Part shown: piece by piece, positions 35,461 through 45,423 of the stretch
How positions within the stretch are numbered: the stretch's first letter is position 1
Layout: every line of letters starts with the position of its first letter
Assembly: GCA_945878115.1 (NCBI GenBank)
Contig: CAMDVD010000001.1
Coordinates: forward strand, 124,001 to 188,000
Direction of reading: 5' to 3'
Length of the DNA: 64,000 bases
Source of the DNA: Chitinophaga pinensis
GTDB lineage: Bacteria > Bacteroidota > Bacteroidia > Chitinophagales > Chitinophagaceae
Translations under genes and position numbers: made by a program
The notes under the pieces: generated by a model
Told to the model about the DNA's origin: nothing
The model's input: only the letters and a program-made list of their open reading frames with translations
Databases searched by the model: none

Positions 35461-36369
35461 ATGAACGAAACTACATTTTACCATTTACCAGTTCTTTTAC
35501 ATGAATGTATAGAACAATTGCAGATTATACCTGATGGTGTATATCTCGATGCTACGTTTGGTGGCGGTGGGCATAGCAAAGCAATTTTAGATTTGCTTGG
35601 TCCGAAAGGAAAGCTCATCGTATTTGATCAAGATGCGGATGCTATCAAGAATGCACCTAAGGATGAAAGACTCGTTTTTATCAATGAGAATTTTCGATAT
35701 GCAAGTCGTTTCGTACGTTTTTATAAATTTTCAAAACTGGACGGTGTATTGGCAGATTTGGGTGTGAGTTCTTTTCAATTTGATACAGCAGAAAGAGGAT
35801 TCTCTATTCGATACGATGCGCCATTAGACATGCGTATGGATCAAAGAAATCCGATTAGTGCAGTGGATATATTGAACAATTATTCTGAACAAAAACTACA
35901 GAAGATCTTTGAGCAATACGGGGAAGTAACCAATTCGACTATACTAGCCAAGCGCATTGTGGATTGCAGAGCTTCCATGAAAATAAAGACGATTAACGAA
36001 TTCAAACAAGCAATTAGTGCTTGCATCTACGGTAATCCGAATAAGTATTTGGCGCAGGTATTTCAAGCAATCCGAATCGAAGTCAATGATGAACTGAATG
36101 CCTTAAAAGAATTTCTACAAACCATTACAGAAGTGTTGCAACCCAATGGAAGACTTTGTGTTATTACCTTCCATTCGTTAGAAGATCGGATAGTGAAACA
36201 ATGGATGAAGGAAGAAACATTCGCAACAGAGGAAATAGATTGGATGCTCCCATCTAAAAAGAAAACAATAAAAAACATAACAAAAAAACCAATACTACCA
36301 AGTACCGAAGAACAACAAAAAAACCCAAGATCAAGAAGTGCAAAATTAAGAGTAGCGGTTAAAATATAA
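35461..36369 (+). CDS. rsmH: 16S rRNA m4C1402 methyltransferase
   Basis: 302 residues. Methylates N4 of C1402 in 16S rRNA using SAM. The N-terminal HLPVLLHECI, the SAM-binding DATFGGGGHSKAIL, LADLGVSSFQFD and RGFSIRYDAPLDMRMD are signature segments. FHSLEDRIVKQWM and a basic C-terminus (RSRSAKLRVAVK) complete the family pattern. Formerly mraW, standard second gene of dcw clusters. Confidence 0.95.
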   Translation: MNETTFYHLPVLLHECIEQLQIIPDGVYLDATFGGGGHSKAILDLLGPKGKLIVFDQDADAIKNAPKDERLVFINENFRYASRFVRFYKFSKLDGVLADLGVSSFQFDTAERGFSIRYDAPLDMRMDQRNPISAVDILNNYSEQKLQKIFEQYGEVTNSTILAKRIVDCRASMKIKTINEFKQAISACIYGNPNKYLAQVFQAIRIEVNDELNALKEFLQTITEVLQPNGRLCVITFHSLEDRIVKQWMKEETFATEEIDWMLPSKKKTIKNITKKPILPSTEEQQKNPRSRSAKLRVAVKI

Positions 36370-36535
<166 letters not shown>

Positions 36536-36568
36536 TCCATATTAAACAATATTCCAGATTGGAAACAA

Positions 36569-36877
36569 ATGATGCAAACCGTTGGCAATAGGGGCATTGT
36601 GAAAAATATTCCTTTCATTTTATATTGTTCATTTATTGGGATTATTTATATAACGATTAATCATCTAGCAGAAAATACGATTCGCAGAATCAATGATACT
36701 GCCGTGCAATTGAAAGAAGATAGATGGAGATATATTGATGAAAAATCACAAATTATGTTTTTGACGAAGGAGAGTGAATTGGAAAAAGGAGCCTCCGCAT
36801 TAGGTTTAGAAAAAACAAAAGTGCCGCCATTTAAAATTTTCATATCCGCTAATTCTGTACCTAATGAAAATCCATAA
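36569..36877 (+). CDS. ftsL: FtsL-like cell division protein
   Basis: 102 residues. A short N-terminal tail, one membrane helix (IPFILYCSFIGIIYITINHL), then an extracytoplasmic coiled coil (about residues 35-75, RRINDTAVQLKEDRWRYIDE). This is the size and plan of the FtsL-like proteins found between rsmH and ftsI in Bacteroidota. FtsL acts with FtsQ/FtsB to activate septal synthesis. Sequence is poorly conserved, so the call rests mostly on position and topology. The 3' end overlaps ftsI by 14 bases. Confidence 0.8.
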   Translation: MMQTVGNRGIVKNIPFILYCSFIGIIYITINHLAENTIRRINDTAVQLKEDRWRYIDEKSQIMFLTKESELEKGASALGLEKTKVPPFKIFISANSVPNENP

Positions 36878-38945
36878 AGAAATACGATTCAGGGTATATA
36901 TCACATTCTTAGGAATGTGCCTTTTCGGCGTGGGTATTATTTACAAGGGAGTGACCATTCAATTTAAAGAAGGAAAAGAATTGAATTCACTAGCGGATAG
37001 TTTACATACAAAAATAGAAACCATACAACCTGAACGCGGCAATATCTATTCAGAAGATGGGAGTCTATTGTCGTCCTCTATTCCCGAATTTGATTTGCGA
37101 TTAGATATGGATGCTATTCCGGATGATACTTTATATAAATATATTGAGCCATTGTCAAAGGGTCTTGCCACTGTTTTGAAAGATAATTCTTGGACAGAGT
37201 ATAAAGCCATTTTAAGCAGGGAGAAAACGAATAAGAATAGATATTTTTTACTGAAGAAAAAAGCCAATTACTCGCAATATCTTTTGGTCAAGGCAATGCA
37301 ACCTTTTTGTAAAGGTGCCAATAAGGGCGGCTTTATTGCTGAATCTCATACAAAGAGAATTAACCCGTTTGGTTTGTTGGCAAATCGTGTGGTTGGTATG
37401 TGGCGAAAAAATGCACAAAATATTGGCCTCGAAGCGGTATATGATTCCATGCTTAGAGGCAGTCAAGGGCAACGTGTTGTTCGTCGAATTGCAGGTGGTG
37501 CTTGGATGCCAATTGACGGTTCGGAAATTGAGCCAGAAAATGGTCGTGATGTAATTACAACTATAGATGTCAATATTCAAGATGTGGCGGAAAATGCTTT
37601 ACTACATCAAATAGTAAAAGAACAAGCATCCTTTGGAACTTGTATCGTGATGGAAGTGAAGACTGGAAAAATTAAAGCAATGGCCAATCTAGGTCGCATG
37701 AAGGACAGCAGTTATTATGAAGATTATAATTATGCATTGAAACAAATGGAACCTGGTTCGACTTTTAAATTGGTTTCTCTTATCTCTATGATGCGAGATA
37801 AACTAATACACATAGATGATAAAATTAATTGTGAAGGCGGTAGAACAAGAATTGGACCTTACACCATTAGTGATAGTCATGCTGGATTGGGCTTATTAAC
37901 CATTAAAGATGCATTCGCTCATTCATCTAATGTTGCCTTTGCTAAATTGATTTATAAAAATTATAAAGACAGTATCGGATCTTACTGGACGAACCTACAC
38001 ACATTAGGTTTGGATGATAAAACAGGACTCGGATTAAGTGGTGAAAGGAAACCCTATTTTATTCGTGACTCCGTAACTAAAGGTAGATTCTGCTTGGCAT
38101 TTATGGGCATAGGTTATCAAGTAATGATTACACCATTGCATACTTGTATGGTGTATAATTCCATTGCCAATAATGGGAAAATGATGAAACCATATTTGGT
38201 GAACAGTGTTAGAGAATACGGCAAAGACATTGTAACAACTTCTCCAAAAATTGTGCACGATAAAATATTAGATTCTTCTTCCATCGTTTTATTAAAAGAA
38301 GTGATGGCAGAAGTTGTGGAAAGCGGAACAGGTAAAGCGTTGAAAAATCCTTATTATACAATTTGTGGAAAGACAGGTACTGCACAGGTAGCAGACAAAG
38401 GAATAAAATATACCGACCGTGTTTATTCTGGATCTTTCGTTGGGTTTTTCCCGAAAGAAAATCCACAATACACCATTTGCGTTGTGTTGAGAACTCGTAA
38501 AGGATCTAATAATTATTATGGAGGACAAATTGCATTGCCAATTTTTAAAGAAGTAGCAAATCGATTGTATGCCATTAATATGCACAAAACAAAATCTATT
38601 GCAGAAAATGAAAAAGTAAATGTGGCATTACCAATCAAAAGCATGAAATCGGATGAATATAATTACTTGGCAAATAAATTGAATTTAACTGCGCAAGCAA
38701 TTGCTTCGCCTGCTTGGATTAGACAAATGTCAGATACCAGTGGGAAGTTGATTTTTAATACAGTAGAACAATACAAAAATTTAGTACCTAATGTAAATGG
38801 CATGGGACTTCGTGATGCAATTTATGTATTAGAAAATGCAGGATTGAAAGTAATTACAATGGGAAGAGGTAAAGTAATGACCCAATCTATACCACCTGGA
38901 AGTGCTTTCAGCAAAGGACAAAAAATAACCATTCAACTAAGTTAA
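36864..38945 (+). CDS. ftsI: Septal peptidoglycan transpeptidase with C-terminal PASTA domain
   Basis: 693 residues. One N-terminal membrane helix (about residues 10-28), the non-catalytic dimerisation domain (ERGNIYSEDGSLL), then the penicillin-binding transpeptidase domain. The active site has Ser299-x-x-Lys302 (PGSTFK), the Ser354-Ser-Asn356 motif and Lys503-Thr-Gly (CGKTGTAQ). A PASTA domain closes the protein (VPNVNGMGLRDAIYVLENAG). It cross-links septal peptidoglycan together with FtsW. A C-terminal PASTA is typical of Bacteroidota and Firmicutes homologues and absent in E. coli FtsI. Confidence 0.93.
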   Translation: MKIHKEIRFRVYITFLGMCLFGVGIIYKGVTIQFKEGKELNSLADSLHTKIETIQPERGNIYSEDGSLLSSSIPEFDLRLDMDAIPDDTLYKYIEPLSKGLATVLKDNSWTEYKAILSREKTNKNRYFLLKKKANYSQYLLVKAMQPFCKGANKGGFIAESHTKRINPFGLLANRVVGMWRKNAQNIGLEAVYDSMLRGSQGQRVVRRIAGGAWMPIDGSEIEPENGRDVITTIDVNIQDVAENALLHQIVKEQASFGTCIVMEVKTGKIKAMANLGRMKDSSYYEDYNYALKQMEPGSTFKLVSLISMMRDKLIHIDDKINCEGGRTRIGPYTISDSHAGLGLLTIKDAFAHSSNVAFAKLIYKNYKDSIGSYWTNLHTLGLDDKTGLGLSGERKPYFIRDSVTKGRFCLAFMGIGYQVMITPLHTCMVYNSIANNGKMMKPYLVNSVREYGKDIVTTSPKIVHDKILDSSSIVLLKEVMAEVVESGTGKALKNPYYTICGKTGTAQVADKGIKYTDRVYSGSFVGFFPKENPQYTICVVLRTRKGSNNYYGGQIALPIFKEVANRLYAINMHKTKSIAENEKVNVALPIKSMKSDEYNYLANKLNLTAQAIASPAWIRQMSDTSGKLIFNTVEQYKNLVPNVNGMGLRDAIYVLENAGLKVITMGRGKVMTQSIPPGSAFSKGQKITIQLS

Positions 38946-40412
38946 TTGAAGACGCTTCAACACATATTATCCGCTATACCAACCTTGCAAGTGCATGGTG
39001 ATTCGAATCGTAAGGTTACGGATATCTGTGCCGATTCGCGTGAGGCCACGTTGGAGGGATTATTTATTGCTATTCAAGGTTTGCATACAGATGGACACCA
39101 ATACATAGAGCAAGTCATTGAGAAGGGAATCAGCACAATTGTTTGTGAAAAGTTGCCAGCACAATTACATGCAACGGTAACCTATGTTCAAGTTAAAAAT
39201 GCACAAACACTTGCTGGTGAAATTGCGGCAGCATTTTATGATTATCCTTCCAAACAACTTAAATTAATCGGCATTACAGGTACGAATGGTAAAACCACTT
39301 GTGCCACTTTATTATTCCAATTGTTTACAAGATTGGGTTACCATTGCGGACTTCTTTCTACCGTTCAAAATCAAATAGGCAATAAGCTTATCCCTGCAAC
39401 ACATACTACACCGGATGCCATTCATTTGCAAAAATTATTAGCGCAAATGCGAACAGAACAATGCTCTCATGTATTCATGGAAGTGAGTTCGCATGCATTG
39501 CACCAACATAGAACAGCAGGAACTTATTTTACAGGCGCTTGCTTTACCAATATCACGCATGATCATTTAGATTATCACCAAACCTTTGACGAATATATTC
39601 GTGTTAAAAAATTATTGTTCGATACCCTTCCTGCATCTGCTTTTGCATTAACCAATGTAGATGATAAAAGAGGCATGGTAATGTTGCAAAATACGCAGGC
39701 GAAAAAGCAAACGTATTCTTTGAAAACTTTGGCAAATTATAAAGGTAAAATCCTTGAAAATAATTTAGCTGGTCTCTTCATGCTGGTTAATCAATTAGAA
39801 GTTCATTTTAAAATGATAGGTGAATTTAATGCATACAATATTCTTTGTGTGTATGGTGCTGCTTGCGCTCTAGGTGAAAATAGTACGGAAGTTTTGCAAG
39901 AGCTCAGCGTTCTAACAGGCGCAGAAGGTCGCTTTGATTATTTATTTTCCAAACAAGAAAATATTTTAGGCATAGTAGATTATGCGCATACACCAGATGC
40001 ATTGTTGAACGTGCTTGCAACTATCAATAAACTCCGAAAAGGGAATGAAACTTTATTTACTGTTGTTGGTTGTGGTGGTGATAGAGACAAAGCAAAACGT
40101 CCAACCATGGGATTAGTGGCATGCGAACACAGTGATAGAGTCATCTTTACTGCAGACAATCCACGGACTGAAAATGCACAAGAAATAATTCAGGAGATGG
40201 AACAAGGTGTGCCAGTAAATCAACGCAAAAAATATGTCTGTATAGCAGATAGAAAAGAGGCAATTAAAACAGCCTGTAGCATCGCAGAATTAGGAGACAT
40301 TATTTTAATCGCAGGAAAAGGACATGAAAAATACCAAGAAATAAATGGGGTTAGAAATCCATTTGATGATAAAAAAATATTACATGACATGCTAGAACTA
40401 TTCGATAAATAA
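38946..40412 (+). CDS. murE: UDP-MurNAc-L-Ala-D-Glu:meso-DAP ligase
   Basis: 488 residues. Adds meso-diaminopimelate to the muropeptide precursor. ATP P-loop GITGTNGKTT near residue 110; the substrate-specificity motif DNPR is at 404-407, the form that selects meso-DAP rather than lysine. The start is TTG directly after the ftsI stop (TAATTG), implying coupled translation; no ATG occurs at the N-terminal motif. Cytoplasmic. Confidence 0.94.
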   Translation: MKTLQHILSAIPTLQVHGDSNRKVTDICADSREATLEGLFIAIQGLHTDGHQYIEQVIEKGISTIVCEKLPAQLHATVTYVQVKNAQTLAGEIAAAFYDYPSKQLKLIGITGTNGKTTCATLLFQLFTRLGYHCGLLSTVQNQIGNKLIPATHTTPDAIHLQKLLAQMRTEQCSHVFMEVSSHALHQHRTAGTYFTGACFTNITHDHLDYHQTFDEYIRVKKLLFDTLPASAFALTNVDDKRGMVMLQNTQAKKQTYSLKTLANYKGKILENNLAGLFMLVNQLEVHFKMIGEFNAYNILCVYGAACALGENSTEVLQELSVLTGAEGRFDYLFSKQENILGIVDYAHTPDALLNVLATINKLRKGNETLFTVVGCGGDRDKAKRPTMGLVACEHSDRVIFTADNPRTENAQEIIQEMEQGVPVNQRKKYVCIADRKEAIKTACSIAELGDIILIAGKGHEKYQEINGVRNPFDDKKILHDMLELFDK

Positions 40413-40419
40413 TTAAGAC

Positions 40420-41691
40420 ATGCTATACTATCTATTCATCTATTTAAGAGAACACTTCAACCTATCGGGTGCAGGGGTGTTTTATTTTATTTCCTTTAGA
40501 ACGGCCATGGCAATTATTTTGTCTCTGATTATTTCGATGATTTTTGGCAAAAGATTAATTCAATATTTACATCGCAAACAAATCGGAGAAACCGTTCGTG
40601 ATTTAGGACTAGAAGGAGAAAAACAAAAAAGAGGTACGCCTACAATGGGCGGTATCATTATCATCGCAGCGATTTTAATTCCAACTTTATTATTCGCTCG
40701 CATTGGAAATGTCTACATTTTACTCATGATCACTTCCACTATTTGGCTTGGGTTAGTTGGATTTTTGGATGATTATATTAAAGTATTCAAAAAGAACAAA
40801 GAAGGTCTTGCAGGTAGATTTAAAATATTAGGACAAGTAGGGTTGGGTATTATTGTTGGCGCCACATTATATTATAACCAGAATGTGTATATCGTAAGAG
40901 AAACAACCGGTGGAATGCCTGCAACGTATAGCAGTGTAGATAAGGTTTTGAAAGAAGGTATCATTAAAGTAGATGAGAAAGGAATTACGCATACTTACGC
41001 TCGTGTGAAGAGTGCAGTAACAACCATTCCATTTACCAAAAATCATGAATTTAGTTTTGCAAAAATTGCTTCTTGGTTTGGACAAAGTTCTGTTGAAATA
41101 CTAACTCCAATCTTATATATTTTGTTTGTCATTTTTATCATAGCCGCCGTATCAAATGGTGCAAATATTACCGATGGTTTGGATGGTCTTGCCACGGGAA
41201 CGAGTGCTATTATAGGCATGTGCTTGGCTGCATTTGCTTATGTATCTGGGCATTTTTCTTTGGCAGAATATTTAAATATCATGCCTATTCCCAACTTGGA
41301 TGAACTGTCCATTTTCATTGGTGCTTTTGTAGGTGCATGTATCGGATTTCTGTGGTACAATAGTTTTCCAGCACAAGTGTTCATGGGCGATACAGGCAGT
41401 TTGGCGCTTGGTGGTATCATTGCCTCCTTAGCGATTATCATACGTAAAGAATTATTGATTCCAATTATATGTGGTGTGTTCTTAGTAGAAAATCTAAGTG
41501 TGATGTTGCAAGTTGGATATTTTAAATGGACGAAGAGAAAGTATGGCGAAGGACAACGAATTTTTTTGATGTCGCCATTACATCATCATTATCAAAAATT
41601 GGGTTACCACGAAAGTAAAATTGCCATTCGATTTTGGATCATTGGAATCGTATTGGCCGTGCTGAGTGTGGTGACATTGAAATTGCAATAG
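40420..41691 (+). CDS. mraY: Phospho-MurNAc-pentapeptide transferase
   Basis: 423 residues, about ten membrane helices. Transfers phospho-MurNAc-pentapeptide to undecaprenyl phosphate to form lipid I. Signature segments: [13 protein letters not shown] near residue 68, [20 protein letters not shown] with the DDxxK active-site motif, [15 protein letters not shown], and [17 protein letters not shown] near the C-terminus. An extended loop of about 60 residues lies between the early helices and the NITDGLDG segment, as in other Bacteroidota MraY. Confidence 0.95.
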   Translation: MLYYLFIYLREHFNLSGAGVFYFISFRTAMAIILSLIISMIFGKRLIQYLHRKQIGETVRDLGLEGEKQKRGTPTMGGIIIIAAILIPTLLFARIGNVYILLMITSTIWLGLVGFLDDYIKVFKKNKEGLAGRFKILGQVGLGIIVGATLYYNQNVYIVRETTGGMPATYSSVDKVLKEGIIKVDEKGITHTYARVKSAVTTIPFTKNHEFSFAKIASWFGQSSVEILTPILYILFVIFIIAAVSNGANITDGLDGLATGTSAIIGMCLAAFAYVSGHFSLAEYLNIMPIPNLDELSIFIGAFVGACIGFLWYNSFPAQVFMGDTGSLALGGIIASLAIIIRKELLIPIICGVFLVENLSVMLQVGYFKWTKRKYGEGQRIFLMSPLHHHYQKLGYHESKIAIRFWIIGIVLAVLSVVTLKLQ

Positions 41692-41733
41692 TAAAAAGTA
41701 GAGAGTAAAAAGTAATAAATAATAAACACAAGA

Positions 41734-43074
41734 ATGAATTACGAATTGGTCATATTAGGAAGTGGAGAAAGTGGTACAGGTGCCGCTTTGCTTGCGCATC
41801 AACATGGCATTTCTGTATTTGTAAGTGATAAAGGAATGATAGGCGATTCTTACAAAAAAGAATTGATAGAAAAGAATATTCCATTTGAAGAAGGACAGCA
41901 TACAGAAGAAATTATTTTACAGGCTACTGAAATTATCAAGAGTCCTGGTATTCCAGAAAAAGCAGAAATAATACAAAAACTGAGGAAGCAAAATGCATTC
42001 GTTTGTAGTGAAATTGAATTTGCATTTCGTTACAAAGGCAAGAGTAAAATTGTATGTATTACCGGAAGTAATGGCAAGACCACTACTACTAGTTTACTCT
42101 ATGATATGTTTAAGCAAGATGAACAAGATGTTTCTGTAGTAGGTAATATCGGTTTCAGTTTTGCACGACAAATTGCCATTAAACCAACAGCTTGGTATGT
42201 GATGGAAATCAGCAGTTTTCAATTAGACGATTTACATACATTCCGCCCAGATATTGCTGTTATCATGAATATCACACCAGACCATTTAGATAGATATCAG
42301 TACGATTTCAATCTCTATGTACAATCCAAATTTAATATAGCAAAATACCAAACTCCGAACGACTATTTGATATTATGTAAAGACGATAAGGCAAGCGATA
42401 AATTTATTGAAGAACATTTAATTAACCCCAAAATTCTCTATTTCACCATGCATGAACAATTAAACGAAGACGGCGCCTATATCAATCAACATGAACTGGT
42501 GCTAAAAGTAAACGGTGAACCATTTTCTATTTCCATCAATGATTTGTCATTGAAGGGAAAACACAATCAATATAATTCGATGGCAGCGGGTATTTCAGCA
42601 AGAGTAGCAGAAATAAGAGATAGGTCTATTAGAGCTAGTTTAAAAACATTTACCTCTATAGAACATAGAATGGAATTCATTGCCAGCATTCGTGGTGTAG
42701 AATTTATTAACGACAGTAAAGCCACAAATTTGAATAGTGTTTGGTATGCACTAGAAACCATGACCAAACCAACTATCTTAATTTTGGGTGGGGTAGATAA
42801 AGGAAATGATTATAATGTAATCAAAGAATTAGTAGCGGATAAGGTGAAGGCAATTGTTTGTTTAGGAAAAGACAATACGGCAATACATGCTGCATTTGAT
42901 TCTATTGTAACGGTTGTAGACACTACATCCACAGCCGACGCGGTGAAAGCAGCTTATGAATTTGCATTCAAAGGAGATTGTGTATTGCTTTCTCCAGCTT
43001 GCGCAAGTTTCGATCTATTTAAAAATTATGAAGACCGTGGCAATCAATTTAAAGCAGCAGTATTGGCACTATAA
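41734..43074 (+). CDS. murD: UDP-MurNAc-L-Ala:D-Glu ligase
   Basis: 446 residues. Adds D-glutamate to UDP-MurNAc-L-alanine. N-terminal Rossmann-like domain (LVILGSGESGTGAALLA), P-loop CITGSNGKTTTTSLL near residue 108, EISSFQLDD and MNITPDHLDRY in the central domain, NDSKATNLNSVWYAL and SPACASFDLFKNYEDRG in the C-terminal domain. Forty-two bases of low-complexity DNA separate it from mraY. Confidence 0.95.
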   Translation: MNYELVILGSGESGTGAALLAHQHGISVFVSDKGMIGDSYKKELIEKNIPFEEGQHTEEIILQATEIIKSPGIPEKAEIIQKLRKQNAFVCSEIEFAFRYKGKSKIVCITGSNGKTTTTSLLYDMFKQDEQDVSVVGNIGFSFARQIAIKPTAWYVMEISSFQLDDLHTFRPDIAVIMNITPDHLDRYQYDFNLYVQSKFNIAKYQTPNDYLILCKDDKASDKFIEEHLINPKILYFTMHEQLNEDGAYINQHELVLKVNGEPFSISINDLSLKGKHNQYNSMAAGISARVAEIRDRSIRASLKTFTSIEHRMEFIASIRGVEFINDSKATNLNSVWYALETMTKPTILILGGVDKGNDYNVIKELVADKVKAIVCLGKDNTAIHAAFDSIVTVVDTTSTADAVKAAYEFAFKGDCVLLSPACASFDLFKNYEDRGNQFKAAVLAL

Positions 43075-43128
43075 ATTATTCAACAACTAAAGAAAAAGAA
43101 TTATACATCTAAAAATACTTATCCAAAA

Positions 43129-44310
43129 ATGCAACAACTTCTAAATAGAACTAAAGGCGACAGAATCATCTGGGGAGTTGTCATTGTATTGTCGCTCATT
43201 AGTTTGATGGTTGTGTATAGTTCTACGGGTTCATTGGCATATCGATTAAATAAAGGACATACAGAAATTTATTTAATCAAACAATTAGGCACATTGATGG
43301 CTGGAATTTTTATTGTCTATTTAGCACACAAGGTTAATTATACCATCTACTCTCGAATTGCTGTTTTGTTATTTGCCATCAGTATTCCTTTACTGTTGTA
43401 TACACTATGTTTTGGTACTACCTTAAATGAAGGCTCACGATGGATAAAATTGCCTTTGGTCAATTTAACTTTTCAAACTTCTGATTTAGCGAAGCTAGGG
43501 TTATTCATGTTTCTTGCTCGACAATTATCGACTATACAAAATGATTTAGATAATTTGAAGCGTGTATCACTCCAAATATTTTTGCCCGTCATTGTGATTT
43601 GCGGATTAATTGCCATGGCAAATTTGTCAACTGCATTAATGATTGCTCTTTCTTGTGGCGTATTGTTTTTCATTGGTAGAGTAAGAATGTATCACCTCAT
43701 GATTTTAGCCATTTCAGGCTTATTGATGTTTGGTATTTTATTTGCCGTTTCAAAAATGACTGGTTATGGACGTGCAGCGACTTGGGAAGAAAGAATTAAA
43801 AATTTTACATCCAAAAACAAAGAGGACGTTCCATTTCAAGTGACGCAAGCAAAAATTGCCATTGCACAAGGTGGTTTGTTTGGTAAAGGTGTAGGCAATA
43901 GTACCCAAAGGAATTTTTTACCACATCCATATTCAGACATGATATTCCCCGTGATTATTGAAGAGTACGGATTGATTATTGGCGGCGTGGGAATGATATT
44001 TTTATACTTGCTTTTTTTATGGCGTAGCATCATTATTTTCCGCAGATGCCCTTTTGCCTTCGGTGCATTTTTAGCAGTAGGTCTAAGTTTTACATTGGTT
44101 TTTCAGGCATTTTTAAATATGGGTGTTGGCGTGAATCTATTGCCAGTAACAGGTTTGACGATGCCACTCGTGAGTATGGGTGGTTCAAGTATTTGGTTTA
44201 CTTGTTTGGCAATAGGCATCATATTAAGTGTAAGTCGATTTGTAGAAGAAGCTGAAGGAGATAAAGTTATACAAGAAGTAATTACAGAATCCCAAAATGA
44301 AAATGAGTAA
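43129..44310 (+). CDS. ftsW: Septal peptidoglycan polymerase FtsW
   Basis: 393 residues, about ten membrane helices, SEDS family. Characteristic segments: VVYSSTGSLAYR in the first helix, GSRWIKLPLVNLTFQTSDLAK, the long loop AQIAIAQGG-like AKIAIAQGGLFGKGVGNSTQ, FPVIIEEYGLI and GLTMPLVSMGGSS. It polymerises lipid II at the septum with FtsI. A lipid II flippase role has also been proposed for the family. Confidence 0.94.
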   Translation: MQQLLNRTKGDRIIWGVVIVLSLISLMVVYSSTGSLAYRLNKGHTEIYLIKQLGTLMAGIFIVYLAHKVNYTIYSRIAVLLFAISIPLLLYTLCFGTTLNEGSRWIKLPLVNLTFQTSDLAKLGLFMFLARQLSTIQNDLDNLKRVSLQIFLPVIVICGLIAMANLSTALMIALSCGVLFFIGRVRMYHLMILAISGLLMFGILFAVSKMTGYGRAATWEERIKNFTSKNKEDVPFQVTQAKIAIAQGGLFGKGVGNSTQRNFLPHPYSDMIFPVIIEEYGLIIGGVGMIFLYLLFLWRSIIIFRRCPFAFGAFLAVGLSFTLVFQAFLNMGVGVNLLPVTGLTMPLVSMGGSSIWFTCLAIGIILSVSRFVEEAEGDKVIQEVITESQNENE

Positions 44311-44315
44311 AAAGA

Positions 44316-45422
44316 ATGATGAACAATAACAACATAAAATTAATTATTGCAGGCGGTGGCACTGGCGGACATATATTTCCTGCCATTGCGATTGCTAACG
44401 CCGTGAAAAATAGGCAGGCACTAAGTGATATTTTATTTGTTGGCGCAAAGGGGAAAATGGAAATGGAAAAAGTACCCGCTGCAGGTTATAAAATCATTGG
44501 TTTAGATATTGCGGGATTCAATAGAAGTCATTTATTAAAAAATATCTTTCTCCCGTTCAAAGTGATGAAGAGCTTTTTACAAGCAAAAAAAGTTTTACAA
44601 GATTTTAAACCCAATGTAGTAGTTGGTGTTGGTGGATATGCCAGTTTTCCAATGGTCTATATGGCACAACGAAATGGTATTCCAACTCTGTTGCAAGAAC
44701 AAAATTCATTTGCAGGGAAGAGCAATAAAATATTGGGTAAAAAAGCGAATGCGATTTGCGTGGCTTATGATGGGATGGAACGATTTTTTGCGAAAGAAAA
44801 AATAGTAAATACAGGTAACCCTGTTCGAAAAAACATCACCGAAAATCATATTAGTAAAGAACAAGCACTTGATTTTTTCCAATTAAAAAGTAATCAAAAA
44901 ATTGTATTTGTTTTTGGTGGAAGCCTTGGTGCTAAAAGTATCAACGAAGCGATTGAAGCACAAGTGAAGACAATTCTAGAATCAGGTGCACAATTGATTT
45001 GGCAAACGGGTGAAGCATTTGTAGAACGAGCGAAGAATGCCATAAAAGGCTACGAACATGTGGCAAAGGTTTTTCCTTTTATACGTGAAATGGATTATGC
45101 CTATGTTGCTGCAGACATCATTGTTGCAAGAGCAGGCGCCTCTTCTATTGCCGAACTATGCATAGTTGCAAAGCCTGTAATTTTTGTGCCATTCCCATTT
45201 GCAAGTGAAGATCATCAAATGCACAATGCCATGTCCTTAGCAAAACATCATGCGGCAATAGTAGTGAAGGACAGTGATGCAAAAGCAGAATTAGTCAGCA
45301 AAATAATTTCCTTGTTGCATGACGAGAAAGCCAGAGAATTAATGATACAACATATTAAACCACTTGCAATAAAAGATGCAGATCAAAACATTGCAAATAA
45401 AATATTTGAAATAGCGAACTAA
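44316..45422 (+). CDS. murG: UDP-GlcNAc:lipid I GlcNAc transferase
   Basis: 368 residues. Converts lipid I to lipid II at the inner face of the membrane. GGGTGGHIFPAIAIA at the N-terminus, GVGGYASFPMVYMA and QEQNSFAGKSNKIL in the N-domain, FGGSLGAKSINEAI at the start of the C-domain and RAGASSIAEL-type donor-binding segment near residue 270. Two consecutive ATGs (44316, 44319) are possible starts. Confidence 0.95.
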   Translation: MMNNNNIKLIIAGGGTGGHIFPAIAIANAVKNRQALSDILFVGAKGKMEMEKVPAAGYKIIGLDIAGFNRSHLLKNIFLPFKVMKSFLQAKKVLQDFKPNVVVGVGGYASFPMVYMAQRNGIPTLLQEQNSFAGKSNKILGKKANAICVAYDGMERFFAKEKIVNTGNPVRKNITENHISKEQALDFFQLKSNQKIVFVFGGSLGAKSINEAIEAQVKTILESGAQLIWQTGEAFVERAKNAIKGYEHVAKVFPFIREMDYAYVAADIIVARAGASSIAELCIVAKPVIFVPFPFASEDHQMHNAMSLAKHHAAIVVKDSDAKAELVSKIISLLHDEKARELMIQHIKPLAIKDADQNIANKIFEIAN

Positions 45423-45423
45423 C

